DNA from: Bacillota bacterium
GTDB lineage: Bacteria; Bacillota; Clostridia; Oscillospirales; Acutalibacteraceae
Direction of reading: 5' to 3'
DNA length: 64,000 nucleotides
Assembly: GCA_023412715.1 (NCBI GenBank)
Contig: JAEZCC010000045.1
Span: 74,765 to 138,764 of the forward strand
Made by a program: the position numbers and the translations under genes. Shown piece after piece: positions 42,378 to 50,592 of the stretch. The notes beneath the pieces were generated by a model. That model was not told the origin of the DNA. It saw only the letters and a list, made by a program, of their open reading frames with translations, and searched no databases. The stretch's first letter is position 1. Every line of letters begins with the position of its first letter.

Positions 42378-43664
42378 TTACTCCGCTTTCAGGAAGGACT
42401 GCCAGTCCCCGGCCGCTTTCGCCGCGCCGGCCTTCGGGGTCATTTTCCCGTCGAAGACGGCCGGCCCCACGTTGGCCGCAATGGTCCAGTAATAGCTGAT
42501 CCTCTTAGCCGTCGGCATGGAGGCCGCGTCCTGAAAAGCCTTGACGATGGCGCTGAGCTGTTCGTCCTGCGCCAAGCCCTTCACCTGCGAAATGTCGGCG
42601 CGGGCGGTGATGCAGGATGCCTCGGAATACAGCAGTTCCGCGCTTTCGGCGGAAACGAGGCTCTCTGCGAACAGCTGGGACGCAATCGGGTATTTCGTGT
42701 AGGCGGAGACCTGCGCGTTCTGCACGAAAGCGAACGAACGCTCTTTCTTTCCGTCGTACGCCGGCAGGTTCGTGACACCGAAATCCACCTTTGCGTCGCG
42801 GAACGTCTTGACGTTCCAGGGGCCGCTGATGAGGTAGGCCGTTTTGCCGGTAATGAACTGGTTGGTCAGAAAGTCCCAGTTCGCGAGGTCGCCGGACGCG
42901 GCGGGCATCAGCCCGCGATACGCCGCGAGAACCTCGAGCCCCTTTTCAAACGCCGGGGTGTCGAACCCGGGGCTGTCGTTGTCGGTCCCGTCGGCGCCGA
43001 ACAGCTGAAGCCCGTAAACGCTCAGCATGGGGTATATGGTGGCGCCCTCGCTCACATTGGAAAGAAACCAGAATTTGTTCTGCGCGGCGTTGTTGAATTT
43101 TTTCGATTCCGCGAGAAGCTGCTCAAAGCTGGCCGCGGGGGTGCCGGTCACGAGCTTCTTATTGTAGAACATGACGTACGTTTCGACGGAAACGGGCACG
43201 CCGTAAAAGCCGGCGTCCAGCGTGACCGTTTTCAGGGCAACGGGGCTGACCTCTTTCTGCATCGCCGACGCGATGCGGGCGTCAAATTTCAGCAGCAGGC
43301 CGGCGCGCTGATTTTCCACCGTCTTGTCCTGCGGACTCATGAAAACGTCGGGCCCCTTGCCGGAAGCGCCCTCCAGATTCGTCTTGTTCTGGTCGTAGAC
43401 GCTGCCGTCTTCCGCGGTCACGGGCACGCCGTATTTTTTCTGAAAGTTCTTCGCCGCGTCCTTCGCAAAATTGAGCTGCCCTGCGCTGCTGGTGCGGAAG
43501 ACCAGCTTCGCGCCCTGTTCCGGCTTCAGCTCTTCGGCCGACACGGTGCCGGCCGTGCCGGCCGCGGCGTTCTTCGCTTTCTGCGGCAGCTGGCGGCACC
43601 CCGCCATCGAACCGGCCGTCAGCACGCCCAGCATAAGCGCAAGCGCTCTTTTCCACTGCATCAT
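42378..43664 (-). CDS. maltodextrin-type ABC transporter substrate-binding lipoprotein
   Basis: A 428-residue extracellular solute-binding protein (family 1, MalE-like). The signal ends in a lipobox SMAGC, so Cys23 should carry lipid. LVFRTSSAGQLNFAKDAAKNFQKKYGVPV, GPDVFMSPQDK and GKTAYLISGPWNVKTF are typical of this class. The ligand is inferred as malto-oligosaccharides from the GH13 enzyme and the CBM26 protein nearby. It is third in transcription order after the two permeases. An ATG pair at 43664/43661 follows GGGAGGA. Confidence 0.88.
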   Translation of the reverse strand: MMQWKRALALMLGVLTAGSMAGCRQLPQKAKNAAAGTAGTVSAEELKPEQGAKLVFRTSSAGQLNFAKDAAKNFQKKYGVPVTAEDGSVYDQNKTNLEGASGKGPDVFMSPQDKTVENQRAGLLLKFDARIASAMQKEVSPVALKTVTLDAGFYGVPVSVETYVMFYNKKLVTGTPAASFEQLLAESKKFNNAAQNKFWFLSNVSEGATIYPMLSVYGLQLFGADGTDNDSPGFDTPAFEKGLEVLAAYRGLMPAASGDLANWDFLTNQFITGKTAYLISGPWNVKTFRDAKVDFGVTNLPAYDGKKERSFAFVQNAQVSAYTKYPIASQLFAESLVSAESAELLYSEASCITARADISQVKGLAQDEQLSAIVKAFQDAASMPTAKRISYYWTIAANVGPAVFDGKMTPKAGAAKAAGDWQSFLKAE

Positions 43665-43696
43665 TGCAAAATCCTCCCGTCAGTTTATTCGGTTTG

Positions 43697-44521
43697 TCAG
43701 CCTTTATTTGCTCCCGCCGCGATGCCCTGAACGATGTATTTCTGAAAAATCATGAACAGAATCGTAATCGGCACCGCGATGATGACCGATCCGGCCGCAA
43801 ATACGGTGAAATTCATGTTCTCGCGCCCGGTGATCAGCCCGTACAGCCCGACGGCGAGCGTCTTGCTGGTATTGCTCGACAGCAGCATGTTCGGCAGGAT
43901 GTAGTCCATCCACGGCATCATGAACTGGGACACCGCGCAGTAGATGATGATCGGCGCAGAGAGCGGCAGCACAATCCGGCGGAACGTGGCGAAATAGGAG
44001 CAGCCGTCGATGTACGCCGCCTCGTCGATCTCTTTCGGCAGGCCGTCGAGATAGCCCTTGACCAGCCAGACGTTGTACGGGATGGCGCCGGCCACATAGA
44101 TGATGACGAGCGCCAGCGGCTTATCCAGAAGGCCGAACGTGAGGAACAGCGTGTAAAGCGCCGTCATGGACAGAAACGTCGGGAACATCGAAAGCAGCAG
44201 CAGGCACATCAGGCTGAGCTTCTTCCCTTTGAACCGGAAGCGCGACATGACCCAAGCGGTGACCATGACCAGCAGCACGCTCAGCACCGTGTTCAGCACC
44301 GCAATCGACAGGGAATTCAGGAACCACTGTCGGTAGTCCGTCTCTTCGAACAGGCGGCGGAAATTTTCCAGCGTGAGTGTTCTCGGGATCAGGGAGGAGG
44401 TCGCAAGGCCGTTGCCCGGGTTGAACGAGGAAAGCACGATCCAGACAATCGGCACCAGAACGACGGCCGCCATGAGGATCAGCTCCAGATGGACCAGAAT
44501 CGAGTTCAGTGTTTTTTTCAT
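43697..44521 (-). CDS. sugar ABC transporter permease (MalG type)
   Basis: A 274-residue inner membrane subunit with six spans. The EAA loop reads DEAAYIDGCSYFATFRRIVLPLSAP, which contacts the ATPase (MsmX-like, not encoded here). RFKGKKLSLMCLLLLSMFPTF lies before it. It begins 3 bases after the stop of the partner permease gene and is followed by the binding-protein gene. A maltodextrin importer is the best reading. Confidence 0.92.
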   Translation of the reverse strand: MKKTLNSILVHLELILMAAVVLVPIVWIVLSSFNPGNGLATSSLIPRTLTLENFRRLFEETDYRQWFLNSLSIAVLNTVLSVLLVMVTAWVMSRFRFKGKKLSLMCLLLLSMFPTFLSMTALYTLFLTFGLLDKPLALVIIYVAGAIPYNVWLVKGYLDGLPKEIDEAAYIDGCSYFATFRRIVLPLSAPIIIYCAVSQFMMPWMDYILPNMLLSSNTSKTLAVGLYGLITGRENMNFTVFAAGSVIIAVPITILFMIFQKYIVQGIAAGANKG

Positions 44522-44524
44522 GGC

Positions 44525-45856
44525 TCACATCTCCTTGAATGCGCTGGTGCGGCGGAAGTTCCAGATGGACACGGCGGCGATGAACAGGAAAATCAGGATA
44601 TTCATGACGGCCGCCATGCCGTACATGCGCTGGTCGAGCGTCAGCTTGTAGATCCAGGAGATGAGGATGTCGGTGTCCCCGGCGAACTGATAGGACGGAT
44701 CGGCCGGCCCGCCGTTCGTCAGGAAGTAGATGGAGCCGAAGGCGTTGAAATTGCCGGCGAGGTTCATCACAATCAGCGGGGCCGTGGCGTTCATCAGCAG
44801 CGGCAGCTTGATGCGCGCGAAGGTCTGCATTCTGGTCGCGCCGTCGATGGCGGCCGCCTCGTAGAGGTTGACGTCCTGGTTCGACATTACGCCGAGCAGC
44901 ATGACCATGAACTGCGGGAAGCCCATCCACAGGTTCAGAAAGATGATCGAGAATTTCGCGACGGTCGGGTCAGTCAGAAACGGAACGCGCTGCGATATGA
45001 GGTGCGCGTTCAGCAGCAGCTGGTTCAGCGGCCCGAACTGCCCGTTGAGCAGGTTGCGGAACACCAGCAGCGAAATCATGCCGGGGACCGCCCAAGGCAG
45101 GATGTAGATGGTCTGGAAGAACCCGCGGTGCTTCACACAGCGGCTGCTCAGGATCAAAGCCTGAAAAAGCCCGAGGAAGTAGGTGGAAAACGTCGCGCAA
45201 ACCGCCCACACCACCGTCCAGGCCAAAACGCCCCAGAAGGTCTGCGCCCAGACCGGGACGCTCAGCAGCTTGCCGAAATTCTTCAGCCCCACCCAGCTGA
45301 CGAGCTGGGCCGGCGGCATATGGTTCGCATCGTAGTCCGTGAACGCCGTCAGCACGGAGAAAATAATCGGCATCAGCACGACCAGCGCGACGATTACGCC
45401 GATCGGCAGCAGCGCGAGATACGGGAACGCGCGGCGGCGCTGGATTTTCGCGGGGGGCAGTTCAAGCCCGCCGGTTTCGTCCAGCTGCCTGCCGAGGCGG
45501 TACGCGTCGTGGACGTTCCAGACGTAGATGCCGAAGAAAACGAGCAGCGCCATCAGGACAAGGATCCCGTTGATAAGAAGCAGCGTGGAATGGTCGCCGC
45601 CCACGCCAGGCGTCTCGCCGAGCGTGATCAGTCCCCACAGGCCTCTTGTGAAAACACCGCCGTAGGTCCCGATGTCGAAGGAATCAATTTCGCCGGCGAA
45701 CCAGTTGAACCAGTAGCCGGAAGCCAGCTCTCCGCCGATCAGCAGGACCTGGGCCGCAAAAAAGAGCAGCCCCCGCAGCCTTTTTTTTGCAAGGAAGAAC
45801 TGCCCGCTTCCCCACAGAACGGCGGATAAAATGGCGGAGCTCGCTTTCTTCTTCAT
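44525..45856 (-). CDS. sugar ABC transporter permease (MalF type)
   Basis: A 443-residue permease with an extended N-terminal half (about 150 residues with three extra hydrophobic segments, GQFFLAKKRLRGLLFFAAQVLLIGG), as in Gram-positive MalF proteins. The EAA loop is YEAAAIDGATRMQTFARIKLPLL. It is the first gene of the maltodextrin operon and is divergent from its likely LacI regulator; the TTTGC-GAA-GCAAA operator candidate lies 21 bases before its ATG. No ATPase gene is present, so a shared multi-sugar ATPase must serve it. Confidence 0.92.
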   Translation of the reverse strand: MKKKASSAILSAVLWGSGQFFLAKKRLRGLLFFAAQVLLIGGELASGYWFNWFAGEIDSFDIGTYGGVFTRGLWGLITLGETPGVGGDHSTLLLINGILVLMALLVFFGIYVWNVHDAYRLGRQLDETGGLELPPAKIQRRRAFPYLALLPIGVIVALVVLMPIIFSVLTAFTDYDANHMPPAQLVSWVGLKNFGKLLSVPVWAQTFWGVLAWTVVWAVCATFSTYFLGLFQALILSSRCVKHRGFFQTIYILPWAVPGMISLLVFRNLLNGQFGPLNQLLLNAHLISQRVPFLTDPTVAKFSIIFLNLWMGFPQFMVMLLGVMSNQDVNLYEAAAIDGATRMQTFARIKLPLLMNATAPLIVMNLAGNFNAFGSIYFLTNGGPADPSYQFAGDTDILISWIYKLTLDQRMYGMAAVMNILIFLFIAAVSIWNFRRTSAFKEM

Positions 45857-45876
45857 TTTTCGACCTCCCTGAATCT

Positions 45877-45889
45877 TTGCGAAGCAAAA
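45877..45889. promoter_or_regulatory. candidate LacI-family operator (maltodextrin locus)
   Basis: Perfect inverted repeat TTTGC GAA GCAAA between the divergent malF-type and lacI-type genes. It is where a repressor could control both. Confidence 0.55.
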
Positions 45890-45894
45890 TGAAT

Positions 45895-45922
45895 TGTGGT
45901 TTGTTCCCGCCGGTGATATAAT
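45895..45922 (+). promoter_or_regulatory. putative promoter of the maltodextrin LacI gene
   Basis: Weak TTGTGG, 16-base spacer, perfect TATAAT (45917-45922), about 32 bases before the GTG start. Confidence 0.5.
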
Positions 45923-45953
45923 ATCGCCAGGTGCAGGAAAGAGGGCGTGTATT

Positions 45954-46874
45954 GTGGAAAATCAAAAGATCACCATGCGGGACATCGCAAAAGCCTGCGG
46001 CATTTCCGTCGCCACGGTCTCTTACGTTCTGAACCATTCCGAGAAGGAGAAAATCAGCCACGAGACGCGTCTGAAGGTGATGGAGGCGGCCACGCGTCTG
46101 CATTACGAGCCGCGCTCCGTCCGCACGTTCGGAAAAACAAAAAGCGGGCTGATAGGCGTGGTAATCACGCTGAAAGGCACGAATACCGTCGGGAAAAAAC
46201 TGATGTATTACGACCTTGCCGCGGAACTGAGCATGCAGCTGCGGGCAATCGGGTACGAGACAATCCTGATTTCCGCCAGCGGATCTTCCCTGGACATGAG
46301 CGCCGTGAAAAAGCACAGCATGGACGCCGTCTTCATGATCGACGTCGACAACCGGACCGTCAGGACGGTCACGGAGGGCTACTACGTGCCGATCCTGTTC
46401 CTCGACTGCATGGTCGGCGACCCGCTTTTCTGCGAGATCCGGCCCGACTACGGCTCGCTGTTCTCGCAGGCGAAAAGCATGCTGGATTCGGAACATCTTT
46501 TTCTGCTGACGGAAGATTTCTGCTGCCAGAATCAGATGGCGCAGTTTACGGAATATTTTCTGCCGAGGGACATCTTCGTCAATACGGATTCCGCCGCCGA
46601 ACTTCGCGCTTTTCTCCAAAACCATCAGGGGCAGAAGGGCGTCGTCCTGGGCGACGTGCTCGGGGTGCAGGCCCAGCGGCTTTTCTCCGGCAGGGACATG
46701 GCGGTCGTCTCCAGCCTCGGGGACGCCGGCCTTTTCCCGGAGGGCACGCAGCTGCTGCGCGTTCCGAACCGAACGACAGCCGCGGTCGCGGCGGAAATCC
46801 TGCAGGACATGCTTTCGCTGGACTACCAGGCCGACGGTGCCAACTGCATCCTGCTGGGCAGCGAAAATCCGTGA
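45954..46874 (+). CDS. LacI-family regulator of the maltodextrin locus
   Basis: A 306-residue repressor. The helix-turn-helix ITMRDIAKACGISVATVSYVLNHS opens it; the periplasmic-binding-like effector domain follows (KSGLIGVVITLKG, AVFMIDVDNRTVRTV, IREALFLDC-like core). At 306 residues it is slightly short for the family (about 330). I use the GTG at 45954 (VENQKITM), preceded by AAAGAGGG; the earlier frame is not protein-like. It is divergent from the importer operon and likely controls it in answer to maltodextrin. Confidence 0.9.
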   Translation: MENQKITMRDIAKACGISVATVSYVLNHSEKEKISHETRLKVMEAATRLHYEPRSVRTFGKTKSGLIGVVITLKGTNTVGKKLMYYDLAAELSMQLRAIGYETILISASGSSLDMSAVKKHSMDAVFMIDVDNRTVRTVTEGYYVPILFLDCMVGDPLFCEIRPDYGSLFSQAKSMLDSEHLFLLTEDFCCQNQMAQFTEYFLPRDIFVNTDSAAELRAFLQNHQGQKGVVLGDVLGVQAQRLFSGRDMAVVSSLGDAGLFPEGTQLLRVPNRTTAAVAAEILQDMLSLDYQADGANCILLGSENP

Positions 46875-46901
46875 GCACCGCGACGCCCCCGCCGTTACAA
46901 A

Positions 46902-46939
46902 CGCCGGGGACGCAGCCTTCTTCCGCTGTGTCCCCGGTG
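46902..46939. terminator. hairpin between convergent genes
   Basis: Stem CGCCGGGGACGCAGC / GCTGTGTCCCCGGTG (two wobble or mismatch positions). It lies between the LacI-type gene and the CBM26 gene. The T-tract is weak. Confidence 0.5.
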
Positions 46940-46964
46940 CCTTGCAGATGCGAAGCCTTTTTTG

Positions 46965-47633
46965 TCAGGCCGCAGCCTTTTTGCGGAGCAGGACAAGTCC
47001 CATGCCGGCCAGAGCAATCAGCGCGGCAGCCGCAACGGCGGGCTCGCTGACGCCGGTATCGCCGGTCTTGGGAACGGCGTCTTTCTTGGAGGCGTCCGCA
47101 CCGGCCGCGGCAGCCGTCGTGCCGGCCGCCGTCTTATCCGTACCGGAAGTCACAGCAGCCGGGGTCGGGAAACCGGCCTGCGCTTCGGTATAGACCTGCA
47201 CGGCGGTGCCGGCCGGCGTAAGGCCGTTGCCGTTCGTCTGCGTCGAATCCGTCGGGACGAACCAGTAAGCCGTTTTGTCCGACGTCAAATCCTTCGGCGT
47301 GTGGTTGGCGGTCTGCTGGGGTTTCGGCTGACCGTTGTCGTCAAAGATCACGTTGAAGGCCGTGGCGGGCGTGAACTTCATCTCATACCAGTTTTCCGTG
47401 CCGGAGACCTTGGTCATCTGCTGTCCGGGCCACGCGGGGGTCCCTTTCAGGTTGCCGGAGCCTTCCCAAAGGTACGCATACACGTTTTTCCAGTTCTGGC
47501 TGTTCTGGAAATAGATGGTCACTTCTTTGCCCGCAGACGCCGCAGACGCGGGGGCCGACAGCACAGGCGCCGCCGAAACCGTTACCACGGCAAGCGCGAG
47601 GAGGCCCGTGACAAGTTTTCTGAGTTTCTCCAT
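46965..47633 (-). CDS. sortase-anchored starch-binding protein (CBM26)
   Basis: A 222-residue surface protein. Signal peptide 1-32, then one CBM26-like starch-binding module (about 36-120) with VTIYFQNSQNWKNVYAYLWEG, TPAWPGQQMTKV, NWYEMKFTP and FNVIFDDNG, followed by a Thr/Ala-rich linker. The C-terminus is a full sorting signal: VPKTG at 187-191, a hydrophobic stretch AAAALIALAGMGLVLL and RKK. It should be linked to the wall and hold starch or maltodextrin near the importer. The class B sortase gene lies just upstream on the same strand. There is no catalytic domain. GGAAGGAGA precedes the ATG. Confidence 0.88.
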   Translation of the reverse strand: MEKLRKLVTGLLALAVVTVSAAPVLSAPASAASAGKEVTIYFQNSQNWKNVYAYLWEGSGNLKGTPAWPGQQMTKVSGTENWYEMKFTPATAFNVIFDDNGQPKPQQTANHTPKDLTSDKTAYWFVPTDSTQTNGNGLTPAGTAVQVYTEAQAGFPTPAAVTSGTDKTAAGTTAAAAGADASKKDAVPKTGDTGVSEPAVAAAALIALAGMGLVLLRKKAAA

Positions 47634-47699
47634 CGTAAATCTCCTTCCAAAATACAGAATTTAATATTTGCGAAAAGCCGGAAGGCCCCGAACAGAGGG

Positions 47700-48536
47700 T
47701 TACCCGACTTTTTGGGCCACAACCACAAGCCGGCCGTCTTCCACGTATTCGTAACAGGTGGAAAGCGTCAGAAGCTGGTCGCCGTACCCGGCGGCCGTGC
47801 CGATTGGATATTCCGAAAGTTTCCTGATATTTTTTATGTAGACATCGAACGACGCTTCCGTTTCAAGGTCGGCGTACTGATAATACTTGAACACGCGGTC
47901 TCCCTGCCGGTAAACCTTCGTGCGGAAAACAGAAATGATCGTGTAAGTCCCGGTGCCGTAGAGGGTATCGAAGCGAATCGTCGGATGCGCGCTGTAAAAA
48001 CCTTCGCGCAGATAATTGACCAGACCGGCAAACGCCGTTCCGTCTTTCATGTCGTGGCCGTACACCAGATAATTTCTGCTTTTCAGAAGGTCGGATTTCG
48101 CGTCCAGAAACGGAAGCCCGCGGCTTTCCGGCTGCCTGGCGAAATTTCTGTGCAGATAGTATTCGGGATCCCGCGGGGTCTGCATCACGGGATAATTGAC
48201 CTTGGTCCCGTCGATTTTGATCCACGCGGCGATGTCCCCGTTTTCGGTCCGCAGCTGTTGAAACTGCGGAAGAACGGAGGCCGTTTTTTCCGCTGGCCCG
48301 GAAGACAGCGCGGACGCTGGACTCCCCCCGGAGCGCGAACCGGCGCTCTGCGGGGCGGCCCGAGAAGAAGCAAACGCCGCCTGACGCAGGGAGGCCATCT
48401 GCGCCTCATTGACCCCGGCGCTTACGCGGGATGCAATGAGCCACGAAACGCAGCTGAGGAAAGCCGCAAAAAAGAAAAGGAAAACGATTTTTTCCTTACG
48501 GCCGAAGCTTGCGATCTTCTTTCTGTACCGGCCCAT
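47700..48536 (-). CDS. srtB: class B sortase
   Basis: A 278-residue membrane-anchored transpeptidase. One N-terminal span (VFLFFFAAFLSCVSWLIA), a Ser/Ala-rich stalk, then the sortase barrel. The catalytic His is H161 in YGHDMKDGTAF, Cys is C261 in LSTCYEY and Arg is R269 in EDGRLVVVAQ, spacing typical of class B. It is followed after 66 bases by the CBM26 protein with a VPKTG signal, the only sorting signal seen in the window, so that protein is its likely substrate. Transcribed from a consensus promoter at 48583-48611. Confidence 0.93.
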   Translation of the reverse strand: MGRYRKKIASFGRKEKIVFLFFFAAFLSCVSWLIASRVSAGVNEAQMASLRQAAFASSRAAPQSAGSRSGGSPASALSSGPAEKTASVLPQFQQLRTENGDIAAWIKIDGTKVNYPVMQTPRDPEYYLHRNFARQPESRGLPFLDAKSDLLKSRNYLVYGHDMKDGTAFAGLVNYLREGFYSAHPTIRFDTLYGTGTYTIISVFRTKVYRQGDRVFKYYQYADLETEASFDVYIKNIRKLSEYPIGTAAGYGDQLLTLSTCYEYVEDGRLVVVAQKVG

Positions 48537-48582
48537 GCCTCATTCCCGTTTCCAATCTTTTTCTGTTTGTGAGTACGCGATT

Positions 48583-48611
48583 AATATAGCACTTGGAATC
48601 TCTGTTGTCAA
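48583..48611 (-). promoter_or_regulatory. sigma-A promoter of srtB
   Basis: On the minus strand TTGACA (48611-48606), 17-base spacer, TATATT (48588-48583), about 47 bases before the srtB ATG. Confidence 0.85.
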
Positions 48612-48897
48612 TCGAATTATATAATTATTATTTTTATTAAAGAAATTTTATATCTAATATGCACTATATTTTTAACTTAATAAATCATTTGTTAAGTTGT
48701 CTGAAATCTTTCCATGCCACAGGGCAGCCAGCGTTTTTTCAATTTTCTCTTTCCTGTTAAGCACTTGAATCCAAACGCAGAAAACCGGAAAAAAATTTTT
48801 CAGCCGTGTGCGGAACATCATGCTGTTCCGTTTCCCGCGGGCAGATTTCCAACAAACCCGCAAGGGTTCTGAAAATAGAATTTTTTGTCGTTTGGCA
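48612..48897. other. intergenic region between srtB promoter and tRNA promoter
   Basis: AT-rich on the left, GC-moderate on the right. No gene, RNA hairpin or repeat stands out. Confidence 0.45.
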
Positions 48898-48927
48898 TTG
48901 ACACAGGCCGTTTTAATATGATATTAT
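48898..48927 (+). promoter_or_regulatory. promoter of the tRNA-Ser pair
   Basis: TTGACA, 18-base spacer, TATTAT (48922-48927), about 28 bases before the first tRNA. Confidence 0.7.
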
Positions 48928-48955
48928 TAAATACGCACCTGCTGTATGGATGTTT

Positions 48956-49044
48956 GGAGAGGTGTCCGAGTGGTTTATGGAGCTAGTCTTGAAAACTAGT
49001 GATCCCGCAAGGGACCAAGAGTTCGAATCTCTTCCTCTCCGCCA
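48956..49044 (+). tRNA. tRNA-Ser (anticodon TGA)
   Basis: An 89-base class II tRNA. Acceptor GGAGAGG pairs with CCTCTCC, discriminator G, encoded CCA. Anticodon arm CTAGT-CTTGAAA-ACTAG gives TGA (48990-48992), reading UCN codons. The long variable arm GATCCCGCAAGGGACC and T-arm AGAGTTCGAATCTCT are complete. Confidence 0.96.
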
Positions 49045-49093
49045 GTTGCCTACTAAATAAATTGTTATATGACGATATGTTTTCATCGAATTT

Positions 49094-49183
49094 GGAGAAA
49101 TACCCAAGTGGTGAAGGGGCTCCCCTGCTAAGGGAGTAGGTCGGGTAACCGGCGCAAGGGTTCAAATCCCTTTTTCTCCGCCA
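49094..49183 (+). tRNA. tRNA-Ser (anticodon GCT)
   Basis: A 90-base class II tRNA. Acceptor GGAGAAA pairs with TTTCTCC, discriminator G, encoded CCA. Anticodon arm CTCCC-CTGCTAA-GGGAG gives GCT (49127-49129), reading AGC and AGU. Long variable arm TAGGTCGGGTAACCGGC is present. It lies 49 bases after tRNA-Ser(TGA) and shares its promoter. Confidence 0.96.
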
Positions 49184-49221
49184 AAAAGCCGGTTCAATCT
49201 TTTGGTTGAACCGGCTTTTTT
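49184..49221 (+). terminator. terminator of the tRNA-Ser pair
   Basis: Stem AAAAGCCGGTTCAA / TTGAACCGGCTTTT with T-rich tail, starting directly after the CCA of tRNA-Ser(GCT). Confidence 0.9.
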
Positions 49222-49277
49222 AGTTGATAGGACGAGGAGCAGCGCGGCGGCTATACCGCAAGTCTGTCCGTCGTATC

Positions 49278-49306
49278 TTGACGATTCTGCGAAATTATGA
49301 TATGAT
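49278..49306 (+). promoter_or_regulatory. promoter of a candidate small RNA
   Basis: TTGACG, 17-base spacer, TATGAT. No coding frame of note follows; the predicted start near 49314 leads into a structured element. Confidence 0.65.
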
Positions 49307-49313
49307 AAAGCCC

Positions 49314-49402
49314 AGAATTGACATATCCTCCTGGGAAACCGGGAGTTGACCCACTCTGTGGGGATATCATAAAAGGGGGCCGCGTGAAAGCGGCCCCCTT
49401 GC
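49314..49402 (+). ncRNA. candidate structured small RNA (three-way junction plus hairpin)
   Basis: Downstream of a good promoter, the sequence can form an outer stem ATATCC (49323-49328) / GGATAT (49362-49367). It encloses hairpin 1, CTCCTGG-GAAA-CCGGGAG, with a GNRA loop (49328-49345, one GU pair), and hairpin 2, CCCAC-TCT-GTGGG (49350-49362). A strong GGGGGCCGC / GCGGCCCCC hairpin follows (49375-49398). No coding potential is visible. I could not match it to a known riboswitch, hammerhead or 6S-like RNA. It could be an independent sRNA or a leader cut off by its own terminator. Confidence 0.5.
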
Positions 49403-49412
49403 TCTAAAAAGT

Positions 49413-49446
49413 TCCCGCCGGCCCGATTGACCGGCGGGAGCTTTTT
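49413..49446. terminator. bidirectional terminator
   Basis: Stem TCCCGCCGG / CCGGCGGGA. T-runs occur on both strands (GCTTTTT on plus, AACTTTTT on minus). It ends the small RNA transcript and the LysR gene. Confidence 0.8.
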
Positions 49447-49584
49447 ATGCCATCCTTTTTCAGATTTTCACGTTCTCTGAATCTGCCATATATGCCCGCA
49501 GTTCCAGCAGGCAGCGTTCGCACACCCGCTTTTTCTGCTCCGCACCGGTCTGAGAGGGCCGTCCCCCTCCCTGCACCGGCCAGG

Positions 49585-50463
49585 CTAGAAATCATGGCCC
49601 CTGCACAGCGTCATAAATTCCTTCGCCGATTTGGCCAGAAACTTATTTTTATGGTAAATCATAGAAAAGGCCCGCCGAAACCGGATGCCTTTTAAGGCCA
49701 GCTGCCGAACCCTGTGATTTTCCAAATCGGGCTTTACAAGCCGGTGAGGCAGGACGGAAAGTCCGTGGCCCGCGGCGACCGCTTTTATGATGGCCTGCGT
49801 GCTGATGCTCTCCCAAACTGGTTCAATGGAGAGATTGTGAATCGTCATGGTGCTGTCGAACAGTTCCCGCGTGCCGCTTCCCTTTTCCCGCAGAAGCAAC
49901 GGCAGGTCGGGCAACTCCTCGAGGGACAACTCGGTCCGCCCCGAAAAGGCGCTGTCCGCTCCGCAGATTACAACCAGCTCGTCCTCCATAAACCTGCGGG
50001 AAACAATCTGATCCGAATGGACAATTCCCTCAATCAAGGCAAAATCCAGCTGATTTTCCAGAATCTTTTTCTCGATGACCGCCGAATTGTCGACCGTGAC
50101 ACGGACCGTCATTTTGGGATAAGCGGAACGAAACCGTTTCACATATTCCGGCATCAGGCACGTGCCAATCGTGATGCTGGAGCCGACCCGCAGCAGCCCG
50201 AAGGAATCCCAGTTCTTGACGTCGCACTCCGCCGCATCGAACAGCGACAGAATCCGGCGCGCAAACCGGAGAAGCTCCTTCCCTTCCGCCGTTATCAGCA
50301 GCTTATGTGAGATTCTGTCAAAGAGCCGGACTCCGTAGTGGCCTTCCAGCTCTTTGACGGCAAGACTGACGGCGGGCTGCGCAATCCCGAGCTTTTCGGC
50401 CGCCGCAGTCGCGCTGCCGCAGTCGCAGACGGCCGTAAAGATCTGCATGTGACGGAGGGTCAT
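49585..50463 (-). CDS. LysR-family transcriptional regulator
   Basis: A 292-residue regulator. The N-terminal winged helix reads MTLRHMQIFTAVCDCGSATAAAEKLGIAQPAVSLAVKELE, then a linker helix and an effector domain (LRVGSSITIGTCLMPEYVKRF, LDFALIEGIV). The start at 50463 gives the usual MTLRHMQIF opening; the frame runs ten codons further without a ribosome site. It is divergent from the P-type ATPase gene with a 129-base AT-rich spacer, so it probably controls that gene. The effector is unknown. Confidence 0.93.
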   Translation of the reverse strand: MTLRHMQIFTAVCDCGSATAAAEKLGIAQPAVSLAVKELEGHYGVRLFDRISHKLLITAEGKELLRFARRILSLFDAAECDVKNWDSFGLLRVGSSITIGTCLMPEYVKRFRSAYPKMTVRVTVDNSAVIEKKILENQLDFALIEGIVHSDQIVSRRFMEDELVVICGADSAFSGRTELSLEELPDLPLLLREKGSGTRELFDSTMTIHNLSIEPVWESISTQAIIKAVAAGHGLSVLPHRLVKPDLENHRVRQLALKGIRFRRAFSMIYHKNKFLAKSAKEFMTLCRGHDF

Positions 50464-50592
50464 CGCCGCGCATCTCCAATATAATATTTTCAATATCTTA
50501 TCTATAATATTATATTATTTTACTTATGCATCGTCAAGTGCTATCCTTACAGTGGATTGTTACAGAATAAGTGAAAATCGAGGTTTCCCGAA

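Noticed and set aside
43664..45829. A 721-codon plus-strand frame opposite the maltodextrin importer
   Set aside because: His/Gln/Arg-rich shadow with no start site or domain; the minus-strand permease and binding-protein motifs are clear.
49314..49402. Possible hammerhead ribozyme or mini-ykkC-type element
   Set aside because: The CUGANGA core and the ACGR loops are absent, so the element is reported as an unassigned RNA candidate.
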